From Pedococcus_A sp963730585 (GTDB lineage Bacteria; Actinomycetota; Actinomycetes; Actinomycetales; Dermatophilaceae): a DNA stretch of 64,000 bases. Positions 45,211-53,765 of this stretch are shown one piece after another. Location of the stretch: positions 620,001-684,000 of the forward strand of contig CAVSSL010000011.1 in NCBI GenBank assembly GCA_963730585.1, in the 5' to 3' direction. Made by a program: the position numbers and the translations under genes. Under the pieces are notes generated by a model. The model was not told the origin of the DNA. It did no database searches and saw nothing but the letters and a program-made list of their open reading frames with translations. Each line of letters opens with the position of its first letter. The stretch's first letter is position 1.

Positions 45211-46263
45211 TTGGAGCTCCTCCGCGAGCCGCTCGGCCACCCCCGGGAGCACGGAGATCTCGGCGAGCCCGAACGGCTGCCCGAGGCCGTGCTCGAGGTG
45301 CAGGTCCTCGAGGTTCACGCCGGCGTCGCCGACGTCGTGGAGCAGGCGCGCCAGCTCGCCCGGCCGGTCGGGCACGAGGGCGGTGACGACGGCATACGTG
45401 GTGGGGGCGGCACCGTGCTTGCCGGGGATCCGGTCGTGCCCGGTGTTGCCGTGGGCCACGAGCCGGGCCAGCACCTCGCGCGCGCCGACGCCATCTCCCT
45501 GCTCGAGCTGCTCGAGCGCCCCGATGACCTCCGTGAGCTCCTCACGCAGGTCGCCGAGCACCCGCCGCACGGCTGGCGCGTTGCCGGCGAGGATCTGGGT
45601 CCAGAGCTGGGGGTCGCTGGCCGCGATCCGGGTGACGTCACGGATGCCCTGGCCGGAGAGCCCGGCCGCCGGCTCCGAGACCGACCTCAGGCGGCTGGCC
45701 ACCAGGCTGGCGGCCACCTGGGGGACGTGCGAGACCACGGCGACTGCCGCGTCGTGCTCCTCCGGGCTCATCACGCTCACCGTGCCACCGGCCTCTGCGC
45801 CGAGCCGGGTCACCAGCGCGACGGCTCGCTCCCCCGACGCCGCGTGGGGCACCACGACCCAGGCGCGGCCGTCGAAGAGGTCGCCCCGGGCGGCGACCGC
45901 CCCGGATCTCTCCCTGCCCGCCATCGGGTGCGAACCGGCATACCGGGTGACGTCTCCCCCGGCAGCCTCGACGTCGCGCAGCACCGCGACCTTCACCGAG
46001 GCGACGTCCGTGACGACGGCGTCCGGCCAGCGACGCAGCTCCTGCGCCACCACGGAGCCGGCGACGTCCGGCGGCGCCGCCACGACGACCAGCTCCGGGT
46101 CTTCGGTGGCATCGGGCAGCGCGCCCGCACCCAGGTCACGCGCCAGGGCCTCCGCAGTGGGCGACGGGTCGGCCAGCGTCACCGTGTGACCACGGCGGGA
46201 CAGCGCGATGCCCAGACTGGTGCCGATCAGACCAGTGCCGACGATGCGGACGCGCAGGCTCAC
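45184..46263 (-). CDS. tyrA: Prephenate dehydrogenase with ACT domain
   Basis: 359 residues. The NAD(P)-binding loop is VRIVGTGLIGTSLGIALSRR; DVASVKVAVLRDVE and GSHPMAGRERSGAVAARGDL are prephenate dehydrogenase signatures with the catalytic His in GSHPMAG. An ACT domain (about 285-355: YAVVTALVPDRPGELARLLH) probably gives tyrosine feedback. It converts prephenate to 4-hydroxyphenylpyruvate. The C-terminal GWRLHG is encoded in a tandem repeat. It lies upstream of the alpha/beta hydrolase, cmk and der genes. Confidence 0.93.
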   Translation of the reverse strand: MSLRVRIVGTGLIGTSLGIALSRRGHTVTLADPSPTAEALARDLGAGALPDATEDPELVVVAAPPDVAGSVVAQELRRWPDAVVTDVASVKVAVLRDVEAAGGDVTRYAGSHPMAGRERSGAVAARGDLFDGRAWVVVPHAASGERAVALVTRLGAEAGGTVSVMSPEEHDAAVAVVSHVPQVAASLVASRLRSVSEPAAGLSGQGIRDVTRIAASDPQLWTQILAGNAPAVRRVLGDLREELTEVIGALEQLEQGDGVGAREVLARLVAHGNTGHDRIPGKHGAAPTTYAVVTALVPDRPGELARLLHDVGDAGVNLEDLHLEHGLGQPFGLAEISVLPGVAERLAEELQARGWRLHG

Positions 46264-46299
46264 GGGCGAGAGGCTACCGACGGCACTGGTGGGACGACG

Positions 46300-47298
46300 T
46301 CAGAGTCCGGCAGCCGAGTACAGCTGGCCGATCTCGCTCTTGTTGAGCGGGCGCATCTTGCCGGGCTTGGTGTCGCCGAGCCGGATCGGTCCGACCTCGG
46401 TGCGCACCAGGGTCAGGACCGGGTGGCCCACCGCGGCAAGGAGCCGGCGCACGATGTGCTTGCGGCCCTCGTGCAGCACGACCTCGACCAGCGCCTTGCC
46501 GGGCTGCGAGTCGACGACCTTGAAGGAGTCGACCGACGCGGGACCGTCGTCGAGCTCGACGCCCTCGCGCAGGCGCTTGCCCAGGTCGCGCGGGACGGGA
46601 CCCTGGATCTGCGCGAGGTACTTCTTCGCCACGCCGTACTGCGGGTGCTGGAGGCGGTGCGCGAGGTCGCCGTCGTTGGTGAGGATGAGCAGCCCCTCGG
46701 TGTCGGCGTCGAGCCGGCCGACGTGGAAGAGCCGCTCGTTGCGGTTGCCGACGTAGTCGCCGATGTTGAGCCGGCCCAGCTCGTCGCTCATGGTCGTGAC
46801 CACGCCGAGCGGCTTGTTGAACGCGAAGTAGACGCGTGACTCGTCGAGCTGGATGCGCACGCCGTCGACATGGACCACCTGGTCGGGGCGGATCCGCACA
46901 CCGAGCTCGGTGACGATCTGTCCGTCGACCTCGACCCGGCCCTGCTCGATGAGGTTCTCGCAGACCCGGCGCGAACCGACACCAGCCGCGGCCAGCAGCT
47001 TCTGCAGCCGGACGCCCTCGGGGTCGTGGACGTCGACCTGCGGGGTCACCGCCGGGCGCTGCGGCAGCCGGGTCGGCTGGCTCTTCTTGGTCGTCCCCGA
47101 CCCGGAGCGCTGTGGCTTGCCCCGACCAGACGCCGGACGACCACCTCGACCGGACGAGGCCCCGCCACGACCGGCGCCGCCGCCTGTACCACCGCGTCCG
47201 CCTGCACCACCGCGTCCGCCGGACGCACCACCACGGCCGCCCGTGCCGCCGCGGCCGGACCCGGCCCCTGCACCGCCTCGGGACTTGGGGGGCGTCAT
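46300..47298 (-). CDS. rluB: 23S rRNA pseudouridine synthase, RsuA/RluB family
   Basis: 332 residues. An N-terminal Arg/Gly-rich low-complexity stretch (about 6-60, many RGG and GRGG units) precedes an S4 domain (VRLQKLLAAAGVGSRRVCEN) and the RsuA-type catalytic domain with Asp in FHVGRLDADTEGLLIL and the late motifs EGRKHIVRRLLAAVGHPV. RluB-type enzymes make pseudouridine at position 2605 of 23S rRNA in E. coli. The ATG overlaps the scpB stop (ATGA, 47295-47298). The extension is longer and more RGG-rich than usual and may help RNA binding. Confidence 0.9.
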   Translation of the reverse strand: MTPPKSRGGAGAGSGRGGTGGRGGASGGRGGAGGRGGTGGGAGRGGASSGRGGRPASGRGKPQRSGSGTTKKSQPTRLPQRPAVTPQVDVHDPEGVRLQKLLAAAGVGSRRVCENLIEQGRVEVDGQIVTELGVRIRPDQVVHVDGVRIQLDESRVYFAFNKPLGVVTTMSDELGRLNIGDYVGNRNERLFHVGRLDADTEGLLILTNDGDLAHRLQHPQYGVAKKYLAQIQGPVPRDLGKRLREGVELDDGPASVDSFKVVDSQPGKALVEVVLHEGRKHIVRRLLAAVGHPVLTLVRTEVGPIRLGDTKPGKMRPLNKSEIGQLYSAAGL

Positions 47299-47930
47299 GA
47301 GCGGCCCTGCTCTGCTAGTTCGTCGAGCATGTCGACCTCCGGAAGGTAGGGGGCAAGGGCGGGCAGCTCGTCGAGGGTGCCCAGCCCGAGGCGCTGAAGG
47401 AAGTAGGCGGTGGTGCCGTAGAGGACGGCACCACTCTCGCCCTCGGCGCCCACCTCCTCGATGAGCCCGCGGCTCAGGAGGGTGCGGACGACGCCGTCGA
47501 CGTTGACCCCGCGCACGGCGCTCACGCGCGACCGCGAGATCGGCTGGCGGTAGGCGATGACCGCCAGCGTCTCGAGCGACGCCTGCGTCAGCTTGGCCTG
47601 CTGGCCGTCGAGGAGGAACTTCTCGACCACCGGTGCGTACTCGGACCGGCTGTAGACCCGCCAGCCACCGGCCACGCTGCGCAGCGTGAAGCCGCGCTGC
47701 GCGGCGGCATACTCCGCCTCCAGCGCGTGGAGGTGGGTCAGCACGTCGTCGACCGGCAGCTCGAGGGCGGAGGCGAGGGCCAGCTCGGTGATCGGTTCGT
47801 CGACGACCATCATCACGGCCTCGATGGCGGAGCGGGCCCCTCCGGGGAAGTCGTTGATGTCGAAGGCGATCTGCTCCTCCGGCACCTGCTCCTCCACCCC
47901 GGGCGGCGTGGCTTCGTGCTCGTCAGTCAT
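47295..47930 (-). CDS. scpB: Segregation and condensation protein B
   Basis: 211 residues starting MTDEHEATPPG. ScpB signatures: ARSAIEAVMMVVDEPITELA, GFTLRSVAGGWRVYSRSEYA, LTQASLETLAVIAYRQPISR and VRGVNVDGVVRTLLSRGLIE, forming two winged helices. It binds ScpA and, with SMC, condenses DNA. The start lies within the end of scpA (eight-base overlap) and the stop overlaps rluB, so scpA-scpB-rluB are tightly coupled. Confidence 0.93.
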   Translation of the reverse strand: MTDEHEATPPGVEEQVPEEQIAFDINDFPGGARSAIEAVMMVVDEPITELALASALELPVDDVLTHLHALEAEYAAAQRGFTLRSVAGGWRVYSRSEYAPVVEKFLLDGQQAKLTQASLETLAVIAYRQPISRSRVSAVRGVNVDGVVRTLLSRGLIEEVGAEGESGAVLYGTTAYFLQRLGLGTLDELPALAPYLPEVDMLDELAEQGRS

Positions 47931-48948
47931 CACTGCTCTCCGGCCCCTCGTCGGGGCGCTTCTGTTCGTGGTCATGCTCGTCGGCCTTCGAGTCGGCCTG
48001 CTTGTCGGCCGGTTCGTCAGCCTGGTCTTCCTCGTCGAACTCGTCGCTGACCTCGATCTCGCCGTCGTCCGAACCCGTCCAACGCACGGTCAGCTCCCCC
48101 AGCGCCTCGGCCTGCTCGAACGCGATGGCCGCCTCACGGAACAGCTCGAGCAGCGCCAGGAACCGCGCCACGATGACGAGGGTGCTGTCGGCGTCGGCGA
48201 CCAGGGACCGGAACGAGCAGGCCCGCTCGCGCCGCAGCCGGTGCCCGACGATGGTCGCCTGCTCGCGAACGCTGACGGCCGGCGCGTGCAGGTGCTCGAG
48301 CCCGACCGTGGGCGCGACCTTGGGCGTCATGGCGCGCGCCGCGATCATGGCCAGCTGCTCGGGGGTGATGTTGATGATGAGCTCGGGCAGGAGCCGGGCG
48401 AACTGCGGCTCGAGGCCCGCCTGGCGCGGGGTCATCCTGCCGGCGGTGGCCATGCGCTCGGCGAACGTGTGCGCGATGTCCTTGAAGGCGCGGTACTGCA
48501 GCAGCCTGGCGAAGAGCAGGTCGCGGGCCTCGATGAGGGCGAGGTCCTCCTCGTCCTGGGTGCTCAGCTGCGGCAGCAGCCGGGCCGCCTTGATGTCGAG
48601 CAGCGTGGCGGCGACGAGGAGGAACTCCGAGGCCTGGCTGAGGTCCCACTCGTCCTCGCCGGCCTGGTGGGCCTTGATGTGCGCGATGAACTCGTCGGTG
48701 ACCTTCGCCAGCGCGATCTCGGTGATGTCGAGCTTGTGCTTGGAGATCAGCCCGAGCAGGAGGTCGAAGGGCCCCGTGTAGACGTCGAGGTGCACCTCGA
48801 AGGGCGCGCTGCCGCTGCGGCGGGTCAGCACCCCGCCCGGGGTCATCTGCTCCGCAGCGACGGCGTGGGGAGGTCCCTGCTCGTCTGCTGGCGTGCCCGG
48901 TGTGGCGGGCAGTTCCTCAGACTCGCCGAGAACGGGAGCCTGGTTCAT
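47923..48948 (-). CDS. scpA: Segregation and condensation protein A (kleisin)
   Basis: 341 residues. The kleisin N-terminal block FEVHLDVYTGPFDLLLGLIS and KHKLDITEIALAKVTDEFIA, then ASEFLLVAATLLDIKAARLL and the C-terminal winged helix (EAIAFEQAEALGELTVRW) identify ScpA. An acidic tail (DDGEIEVSDEFDEEDQADEP and further Asp/Glu/Lys) extends beyond the usual C terminus. It bridges the SMC heads. It is preceded by parA with a four-base gap, an arrangement conserved in actinobacteria. Confidence 0.93.
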   Translation of the reverse strand: MNQAPVLGESEELPATPGTPADEQGPPHAVAAEQMTPGGVLTRRSGSAPFEVHLDVYTGPFDLLLGLISKHKLDITEIALAKVTDEFIAHIKAHQAGEDEWDLSQASEFLLVAATLLDIKAARLLPQLSTQDEEDLALIEARDLLFARLLQYRAFKDIAHTFAERMATAGRMTPRQAGLEPQFARLLPELIINITPEQLAMIAARAMTPKVAPTVGLEHLHAPAVSVREQATIVGHRLRRERACSFRSLVADADSTLVIVARFLALLELFREAAIAFEQAEALGELTVRWTGSDDGEIEVSDEFDEEDQADEPADKQADSKADEHDHEQKRPDEGPESSDD

Positions 48949-48952
48949 GCCG

Positions 48953-49879
48953 TCAGGCCGCGCCGCCGCGGGCGATGAGCTCGCGGGCCAGCTGCCGGTA
49001 TGCCGCCGCTGCGCCGTGCGTGGACGCGTAGCTGGTGATCGGCTCGGCGGCCAAGGTGGCGTCCGGGAACTTCACGGTGCGGCTGATGACGGTGTGGAAC
49101 ACCTGGTCGCCGAAGTGGTCGACGACGCTGCGCACGACCTCCTTGCTGTGCAGGGTGCGCGAGTCGAACATCGTCGCGAGGATGCCGTCGATCTGCAGGC
49201 GCGGGTTGAGGCGGTCGGTGATCTTGTTGATCGTGTCGATGAGCAGGGCCACGCCACGCATCGCGAAGAACTCGCACTCGAGTGGGATGAGCACGCCGTG
49301 CGCTGCCGTCAGGGCGTTGACGGTCAGCAGGCCCAGCGAGGGCTGGCAGTCGATGAGGATGACGTCGTAGTCGTCGAGCACCGGCCGCAGCACCCGCGCC
49401 AGGATCTGCTCGCGGGCCACCTCGCCGACCAGCTGCACCTCGGCGGCCGAGAGGTCGATGTTGGCCGGGATGATGTCGAGGTTCTCGGTGCGGGTGCCCT
49501 GGATGACGTCACGGACGTCGTGCTGGCGCTCGAGGAGCAGGTTGTAGATCGTGACGTCGAGCTCGTTGACCCGGATGCCGAGCCCGACCGAGGCGGCGCC
49601 CTGCGGGTCGAAGTCGACGAGCAGCACCCGGCGGCCGAGCTCAGCCAGCGCGGCACCCAGGTTGATGGTGGTCGTCGTCTTGCCGACGCCGCCCTTCTGG
49701 TTGCACATGGCGATGATCCGGGCGGGTCCGTGCGAGGTCAGCGGCGCCGGGTCCGGGAAGTCGGGCATGGCTCGGCCGGTGGGGCCGATCTGGCCGGCTG
49801 CTGCGTGCTCGGTGCCTGGCAGGGTCGCGGTCGCGACGTCGGAGCGGTGGTCCGCTGACGTGGTCACCTCAGAATCCAC
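48953..49879 (-). CDS. ParA-family ATPase, solo chromosomal copy beside scpAB
   Basis: 308 residues from GTG behind GGGAGTGA. The deviant Walker A motif is CNQKGGVGKTTTTINLGAAL, followed by VLLVDFDPQGAASVGLG, DVILIDCQPSLGLLTVNAL and FFAMRGVALLIDTI. No parB follows; the downstream genes are scpA and scpB. Such orphan ParA proteins beside scpAB are conserved in actinobacteria and probably act with condensin rather than as plasmid partition factors. A disordered N terminus of about 50 residues precedes the ATPase. Confidence 0.9.
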   Translation of the reverse strand: MDSEVTTSADHRSDVATATLPGTEHAAAGQIGPTGRAMPDFPDPAPLTSHGPARIIAMCNQKGGVGKTTTTINLGAALAELGRRVLLVDFDPQGAASVGLGIRVNELDVTIYNLLLERQHDVRDVIQGTRTENLDIIPANIDLSAAEVQLVGEVAREQILARVLRPVLDDYDVILIDCQPSLGLLTVNALTAAHGVLIPLECEFFAMRGVALLIDTINKITDRLNPRLQIDGILATMFDSRTLHSKEVVRSVVDHFGDQVFHTVISRTVKFPDATLAAEPITSYASTHGAAAAYRQLARELIARGGAA

Positions 49880-49945
49880 AGGCGTTTCACTCCCGGTGAA
49901 GTCGCATTCAAGTCGGTCAGCCTCTCGCTGATCGCACAGACCCTA

Positions 49946-50845
49946 TCAGCGCGCACGTGGGTGGCTCTGGGCGTAGACCTCACGCAGTCGCTGCACTGTC
50001 ACCATCGTGTAGATCTGGGTCGTTGTCACGGAGGCGTGCCCGAGAAGCTCCTGCACGACGCGCACGTCGGCGCCGCCGTCGAGCAGGTGGGTGGCGAACG
50101 AGTGCCGCAGGGTGTGCGGCGACAGGTGGCCGGAGAGCCCGGCCCGCTCGGCGGCGGCGCGCAGCGTGGCCCAGGCACTCTGCCGCGACAGGCGTCCGCC
50201 CCGCTGGTTGAGGAAGATCGCCGGCGTCCCCCTGCCCTTCGACGCCAGGACCGGGCGCCCCCGGACGAGGTAGGCGGACAGCGCCTCGGCGGCATACGAG
50301 CCGAGCGGCACGATGCGCTCCTTGCCGCCCTTGCCGAACAGGCGCACCACTCCCTCGGCGGTGTCGACGTCGTCGACGTCGAGCCCGACGGCTTCGGAGA
50401 TGCGGGCTCCCGCGCCGTAGAGCACCTCCAGCAGCGCGCGGTCTCGCAGCGACGCCGGCGTGTCGCCCACGCTGGCCGCCGCGAGCAGGCGCTCGACGGC
50501 CTCGACGCTGATCGCCTTGGGCAGCCGGGCGGGTGGCCGCGGCGGGCTCACGGCGCCGGCGGGGTCCTGGGCGGTGTCGCCCTCGAGCACCAGAAACCGG
50601 TGGAAGCCGCGTACCGCGACCAGGGTGCGCGCGGCCGACGACGCCGCCAGCGGCGGGTGGTCCGCGCTCCCCTCGCGCAGGGTCGCCAGGAAGTCGCTCA
50701 CGTGCGCCTCGGTCACCGCGGCGGGGTCGGCGACCCCGCGCTCGCGCAGGTATGCCGTGTACCGGGCGAGGTCGCGCCGGTAGGACTTCAGCGTGTTGGC
50801 CGACACGCCCCGCTCCACGTCGAGATGGTTGAGCCATCCGCGCAC
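49946..50845 (-). CDS. xerD: Site-specific tyrosine recombinase XerD
   Basis: 299 residues from GTG. The N-terminal SAM-like domain (GWLNHLDVERGVSANTLKSY) and the catalytic domain show the full set: Arg in YGAGARISEAVGLD, Lys in FGKGGKERIVPLG, HTLRHSFATHLLDGG, His in LLGHASVTTTQIY and the Tyr nucleophile there. It resolves chromosome dimers at dif with XerC. The frame is open 14 codons further upstream with a family-like sequence (STDTSRATAVERA) but no standard start codon except CTG, so the true start may be earlier. It heads the parA-scpAB cluster. Confidence 0.9.
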   Translation of the reverse strand: MRGWLNHLDVERGVSANTLKSYRRDLARYTAYLRERGVADPAAVTEAHVSDFLATLREGSADHPPLAASSAARTLVAVRGFHRFLVLEGDTAQDPAGAVSPPRPPARLPKAISVEAVERLLAAASVGDTPASLRDRALLEVLYGAGARISEAVGLDVDDVDTAEGVVRLFGKGGKERIVPLGSYAAEALSAYLVRGRPVLASKGRGTPAIFLNQRGGRLSRQSAWATLRAAAERAGLSGHLSPHTLRHSFATHLLDGGADVRVVQELLGHASVTTTQIYTMVTVQRLREVYAQSHPRAR

Positions 50846-50977
50846 GGCCCGCTCGACGGCGGTCGCGCGGCTCGTGTCGGTGCTCAGGGCGACGTCCTAG
50901 CAGGTGGGCGGCGGGGGCGGGTGGGAGTCTAGACCGGCACCGCGCCCCGACCGCCGAACCTGACGAGAGGCTCGCCC

Positions 50978-51613
50978 ATGAAGCTGTACGCCGACCTGCC
51001 CGTTCGCCGCACCGCCCAGATCGTGGCGGACGTCCTGGTCTTCGCCTGGGTCGCGGTCTGGGCCTGGCTGGGCCGCGCGGTCCACGACGCGACGCAGCAG
51101 CTCGCCGGGCCAGGTCGCACCCTGCAGGGTGCGGGCTCGGGCTTCCGCACCCAGATGGGCGACGCCGGTCGGGCGGTCAGCGACGTGCCGCTCGTGGGCG
51201 ACCGCCTCTCGGAGCCCTTCCGGCGCGCGGGCAGCGCCGGCACCACGATCGAGCAGGCCGGCACCGACCTCGTCAACGCCGTGAACCACCTGGCCCTGCT
51301 GCTCGGCTGGGTCACCGCGCTCGTGCCGATCACCATCGTCGTGCTCATCTGGGGCCTGCTGCGGCTGCGCTTCACCCGGCGCGCCACCGCCGCCCAGCGG
51401 TTCATCGACAGCACCGCCGACCTCGACCTGTTCGCCCTTCGGGCGATGGCGACCCAGCCGATGCACCGGCTGGCGCGGATCTCCGACGACCCCACAGGCG
51501 CTTGGCGTGCCCGCGACCCGGAGGTCGTGCACGCCCTGGCGCTGCTCGAGCTGCGCGACAGCGGCCTGCGACCGCCGGCGCTCAGCCCTCGTGTCGCAGG
51601 ATCTGGGGCCTGA
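50978..51613 (+). CDS. Conserved-looking membrane protein of unknown function
   Basis: 211 residues. The first membrane segment (TAQIVADVLVFAWVAVWAWL) is followed by an external-looking region rich in Gly/Ala (RTLQGAGSGFRTQMGDAGRA) and a second segment (LGWVTALVPITIVVLIWGLL), then a cytoplasmic tail with a Leu/Ala helix (EVVHALALLELRDSGL). No family is named with confidence. Its 3' end overlaps the converging hisS end by 32 bases. It contains a GTACGCCG, the C variant of the octamer that is otherwise mostly T here. Confidence 0.7.
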   Translation: MKLYADLPVRRTAQIVADVLVFAWVAVWAWLGRAVHDATQQLAGPGRTLQGAGSGFRTQMGDAGRAVSDVPLVGDRLSEPFRRAGSAGTTIEQAGTDLVNAVNHLALLLGWVTALVPITIVVLIWGLLRLRFTRRATAAQRFIDSTADLDLFALRAMATQPMHRLARISDDPTGAWRARDPEVVHALALLELRDSGLRPPALSPRVAGSGA

Positions 51614-52946
51614 GGTCCTCCGCCGGCGCCTGCCACGCCTCTGCCCGGGCGTCGACCTGCTCACCGCTGCGGATGTCCTTGACCTGGTCCCGCCCGTCCT
51701 CGCCCGCACCCGGGAACCAGACGTACGGGATCCCCCGCCGCTCGGCATACCGGATCTGCTTGCCGAACTTGGCCGGCTTCGGCGCCACCTCGCACGGGAT
51801 CCCCCGGGAGCGGAGGCTGGTCGCGATGCGCGTCGACGTGGGACGTCCGTCCTCGTCGTTGACCGCGACGAGCACGCACGCCGGGGTGGACCGGCTCGCC
51901 GCCAGCAGGCCCTTGCCCAGAAGCAGCCCGAGCAGGCGCGACACGCCGATGGAGATGCCGACACCCGGGTAGGTCGTGCGGCCGTCGGAGGCCAGCGCGT
52001 CGTAGCGGCCTCCCGAGCAGAAGGACCCCCACGACTCATAGCCCTCGAGCTGGGTCTCGTAGACCGTGCCGGTGTAGTAGTCGAGGCCACGGGCGATCTT
52101 CAGGTCGGCGACGAGGGCGCCGGGGGCGTTCTCCATGCCGGTGCGGATCACCCGCGACAGCGCCTCGAGGCCCTCGTCGAGGGTGGGGTGCTCGACGCCC
52201 AGCGCGCGAACCTGCTCGACGAAGCCGAGGTCGTCGGTGCGGATGGCGGCCAGCGCGAGGCACTGCTCGGCCTGGTCGGTGCTGCAGCCCGCCTCCTCGA
52301 GCATGGCGCGCACCTTCTCGGGGCCGACCTTGTCGAGCTTGTCGACGATGCGCAGGGTTCCGGTGACGTCGTCGATGCCGATGCCGCGGTAGAAGCCCTC
52401 GGGGATCTTGCGGTTGTTGACCTGGATGGTCATCCGCCCGATCGGCAGCTTCTGGAAGATCTCGGCCATCACCAGCGGGATCTCGGCCTCGTAGTGCGAC
52501 GACAGCTCACCCACGTCGACCACGTCGATGTCGGCCTGGGTGAACTCGCGGTAGCGGCCCTCCTGCGGGCGCTCGCCCCGCCACACCTTCTGGATCTGGT
52601 AGCGGCGGAACGGGAACGACAGCTTTCCGGCGTTCTCGAGCACGTAGCGGGCGAACGGCACCGTGAGGTCGAAGTGCAGGCCGAACTCGACCCCACCGGC
52701 CTCCTCGTCCTCGTCGCCAGCGAGCCGGGTGACGCCGTAGACCTCCTTGTCGGCGTCGCCGCCCTTGCCGAGGAGCCGGTCGACCGGCTCGACGGCCCGG
52801 GTCTCGATCGACGGGTACCCGTGCAGCTCGAACGTCTCGCGGATGACGTCGAGGAAGTGCTGCTCGACGATGCGCTCGGCAGGGAGGTACTCGGGGAAGC
52901 CGCTGATCGGGGTGACCTTGGCGGCGCGTGGTGCGGGGGTGTTCAC
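51582..52946 (-). CDS. hisS: Histidyl-tRNA synthetase
   Basis: 454 residues from GTG (VNTPAPRAAKVTPISGFPEY). Class II motifs: FDLTVPFARYV, FRRYQIQKVWRGERPQEGRY, REFTQADIDVVD, the histidine-specific ARGLDYYTGTVYE and motif 3 GVGISIGVSRLLGL. A C-terminal anticodon-binding domain follows. It charges tRNA-His. Its start overlaps the MBL hydrolase stop (GTGA, 52943-52946), so the two are coupled. The rel...MBL-hisS neighbourhood is conserved in actinobacteria. Confidence 0.95.
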   Translation of the reverse strand: MNTPAPRAAKVTPISGFPEYLPAERIVEQHFLDVIRETFELHGYPSIETRAVEPVDRLLGKGGDADKEVYGVTRLAGDEDEEAGGVEFGLHFDLTVPFARYVLENAGKLSFPFRRYQIQKVWRGERPQEGRYREFTQADIDVVDVGELSSHYEAEIPLVMAEIFQKLPIGRMTIQVNNRKIPEGFYRGIGIDDVTGTLRIVDKLDKVGPEKVRAMLEEAGCSTDQAEQCLALAAIRTDDLGFVEQVRALGVEHPTLDEGLEALSRVIRTGMENAPGALVADLKIARGLDYYTGTVYETQLEGYESWGSFCSGGRYDALASDGRTTYPGVGISIGVSRLLGLLLGKGLLAASRSTPACVLVAVNDEDGRPTSTRIATSLRSRGIPCEVAPKPAKFGKQIRYAERRGIPYVWFPGAGEDGRDQVKDIRSGEQVDARAEAWQAPAEDLRPQILRHEG

Positions 52947-53644
52947 GCGGTCAGTCCTTGCAGGTAGGGGTTGGTCGAGCGCTCGTGCTGCATCGTCGTC
53001 GCCTGGCCGTGGCCCGGCAGCACCAGGGTCGTGTCGGGGAGCGGAAGCACGACGTCGCGCAGCGAGCGCTGCATCGCGGCGTGGTCGCCGCCGGGAAGGT
53101 CGGTGCGGCCGATCGAGCCGGCGAAGAGCACGTCGCCGCTGAGCACCGTCGAGCGCACGCCGGCGCTCTCCTCCAGCCCGTGGGGCACGGTGCCCAGCGA
53201 GAACATCACCGACCCCTCGGTGTGGCCGGGGGCGTGCAGCACCTCGACGTCGAGCCCCGCCAGGGCGAGGGTCTGCCGGTCCTTGAGGTCGACGACGTTC
53301 TCGGGGTCGCGCCAGGTCGCCTTCGCGCCGAACTGCTGCTCCAGCATGGAGATGAGTCCGGGGTTCGCGATGTTCAGCGCGTCGTGCAGGCGGTACCGGT
53401 CGTCGGCATGGATGTAGGCCGCGGTGTCGCCGCCGCAGACGGGCGTCACCGAGTAGACGTGGTCGATGTGTCCATGGGTCAGCAGGACGGCGGCCGGCCG
53501 CAGCCGGTGCTCCGCGAGCACCTCGCGCAGGGTGGACTCGATCCCGATGCCGGGGTCGACGACGAGGCACTCCTCCCCTGCCGCGGGCGCGAGGACGTAG
53601 CAGTTGGTGCCGAAGGCGGCAGCCGGGAACCCGATGGTCAACAC
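52943..53644 (-). CDS. Metallo-beta-lactamase-fold hydrolase (glyoxalase II-like)
   Basis: 233 residues from GTG (VLTIGFPAAAFGTNCYVLAP). The zinc motif HGHIDH is in AVLLTHGHIDHVYSVTP; later ligands are HAPGHTEGSVMF, LSGDVLFAGSIGRTDLPGGD and VLPGHGQAT. These place it in the hydroxyacylglutathione-hydrolase-like group. Actinobacteria use mycothiol, so a mycothiol or other thioester may be its substrate (inference). It precedes hisS and diverges from the cyclophilin gene. Confidence 0.88.
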   Translation of the reverse strand: MLTIGFPAAAFGTNCYVLAPAAGEECLVVDPGIGIESTLREVLAEHRLRPAAVLLTHGHIDHVYSVTPVCGGDTAAYIHADDRYRLHDALNIANPGLISMLEQQFGAKATWRDPENVVDLKDRQTLALAGLDVEVLHAPGHTEGSVMFSLGTVPHGLEESAGVRSTVLSGDVLFAGSIGRTDLPGGDHAAMQRSLRDVVLPLPDTTLVLPGHGQATTMQHERSTNPYLQGLTA

Positions 53645-53765
53645 GGCCTCGAGCCTATCCGCTGCCCTCCTGCCTAGACTGACCGCGGCCGACGACAAGC
53701 AGGTCCGGTCCGGCATGCCACAGGTGCGACATGCCACACGTCCGACATCGAGGAGCAGGGAACCG

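Noticed and set aside
48953..49879. ParA as a plasmid or prophage partition gene
   Set aside because: It has no parB or parS nearby and sits in the conserved xerD-parA-scpAB chromosomal order.
49946..50845. Tyrosine recombinase as a phage integrase
   Set aside because: Its length, XerD-type motifs and core-gene neighbours fit the chromosomal dimer-resolution enzyme; no phage genes nearby.
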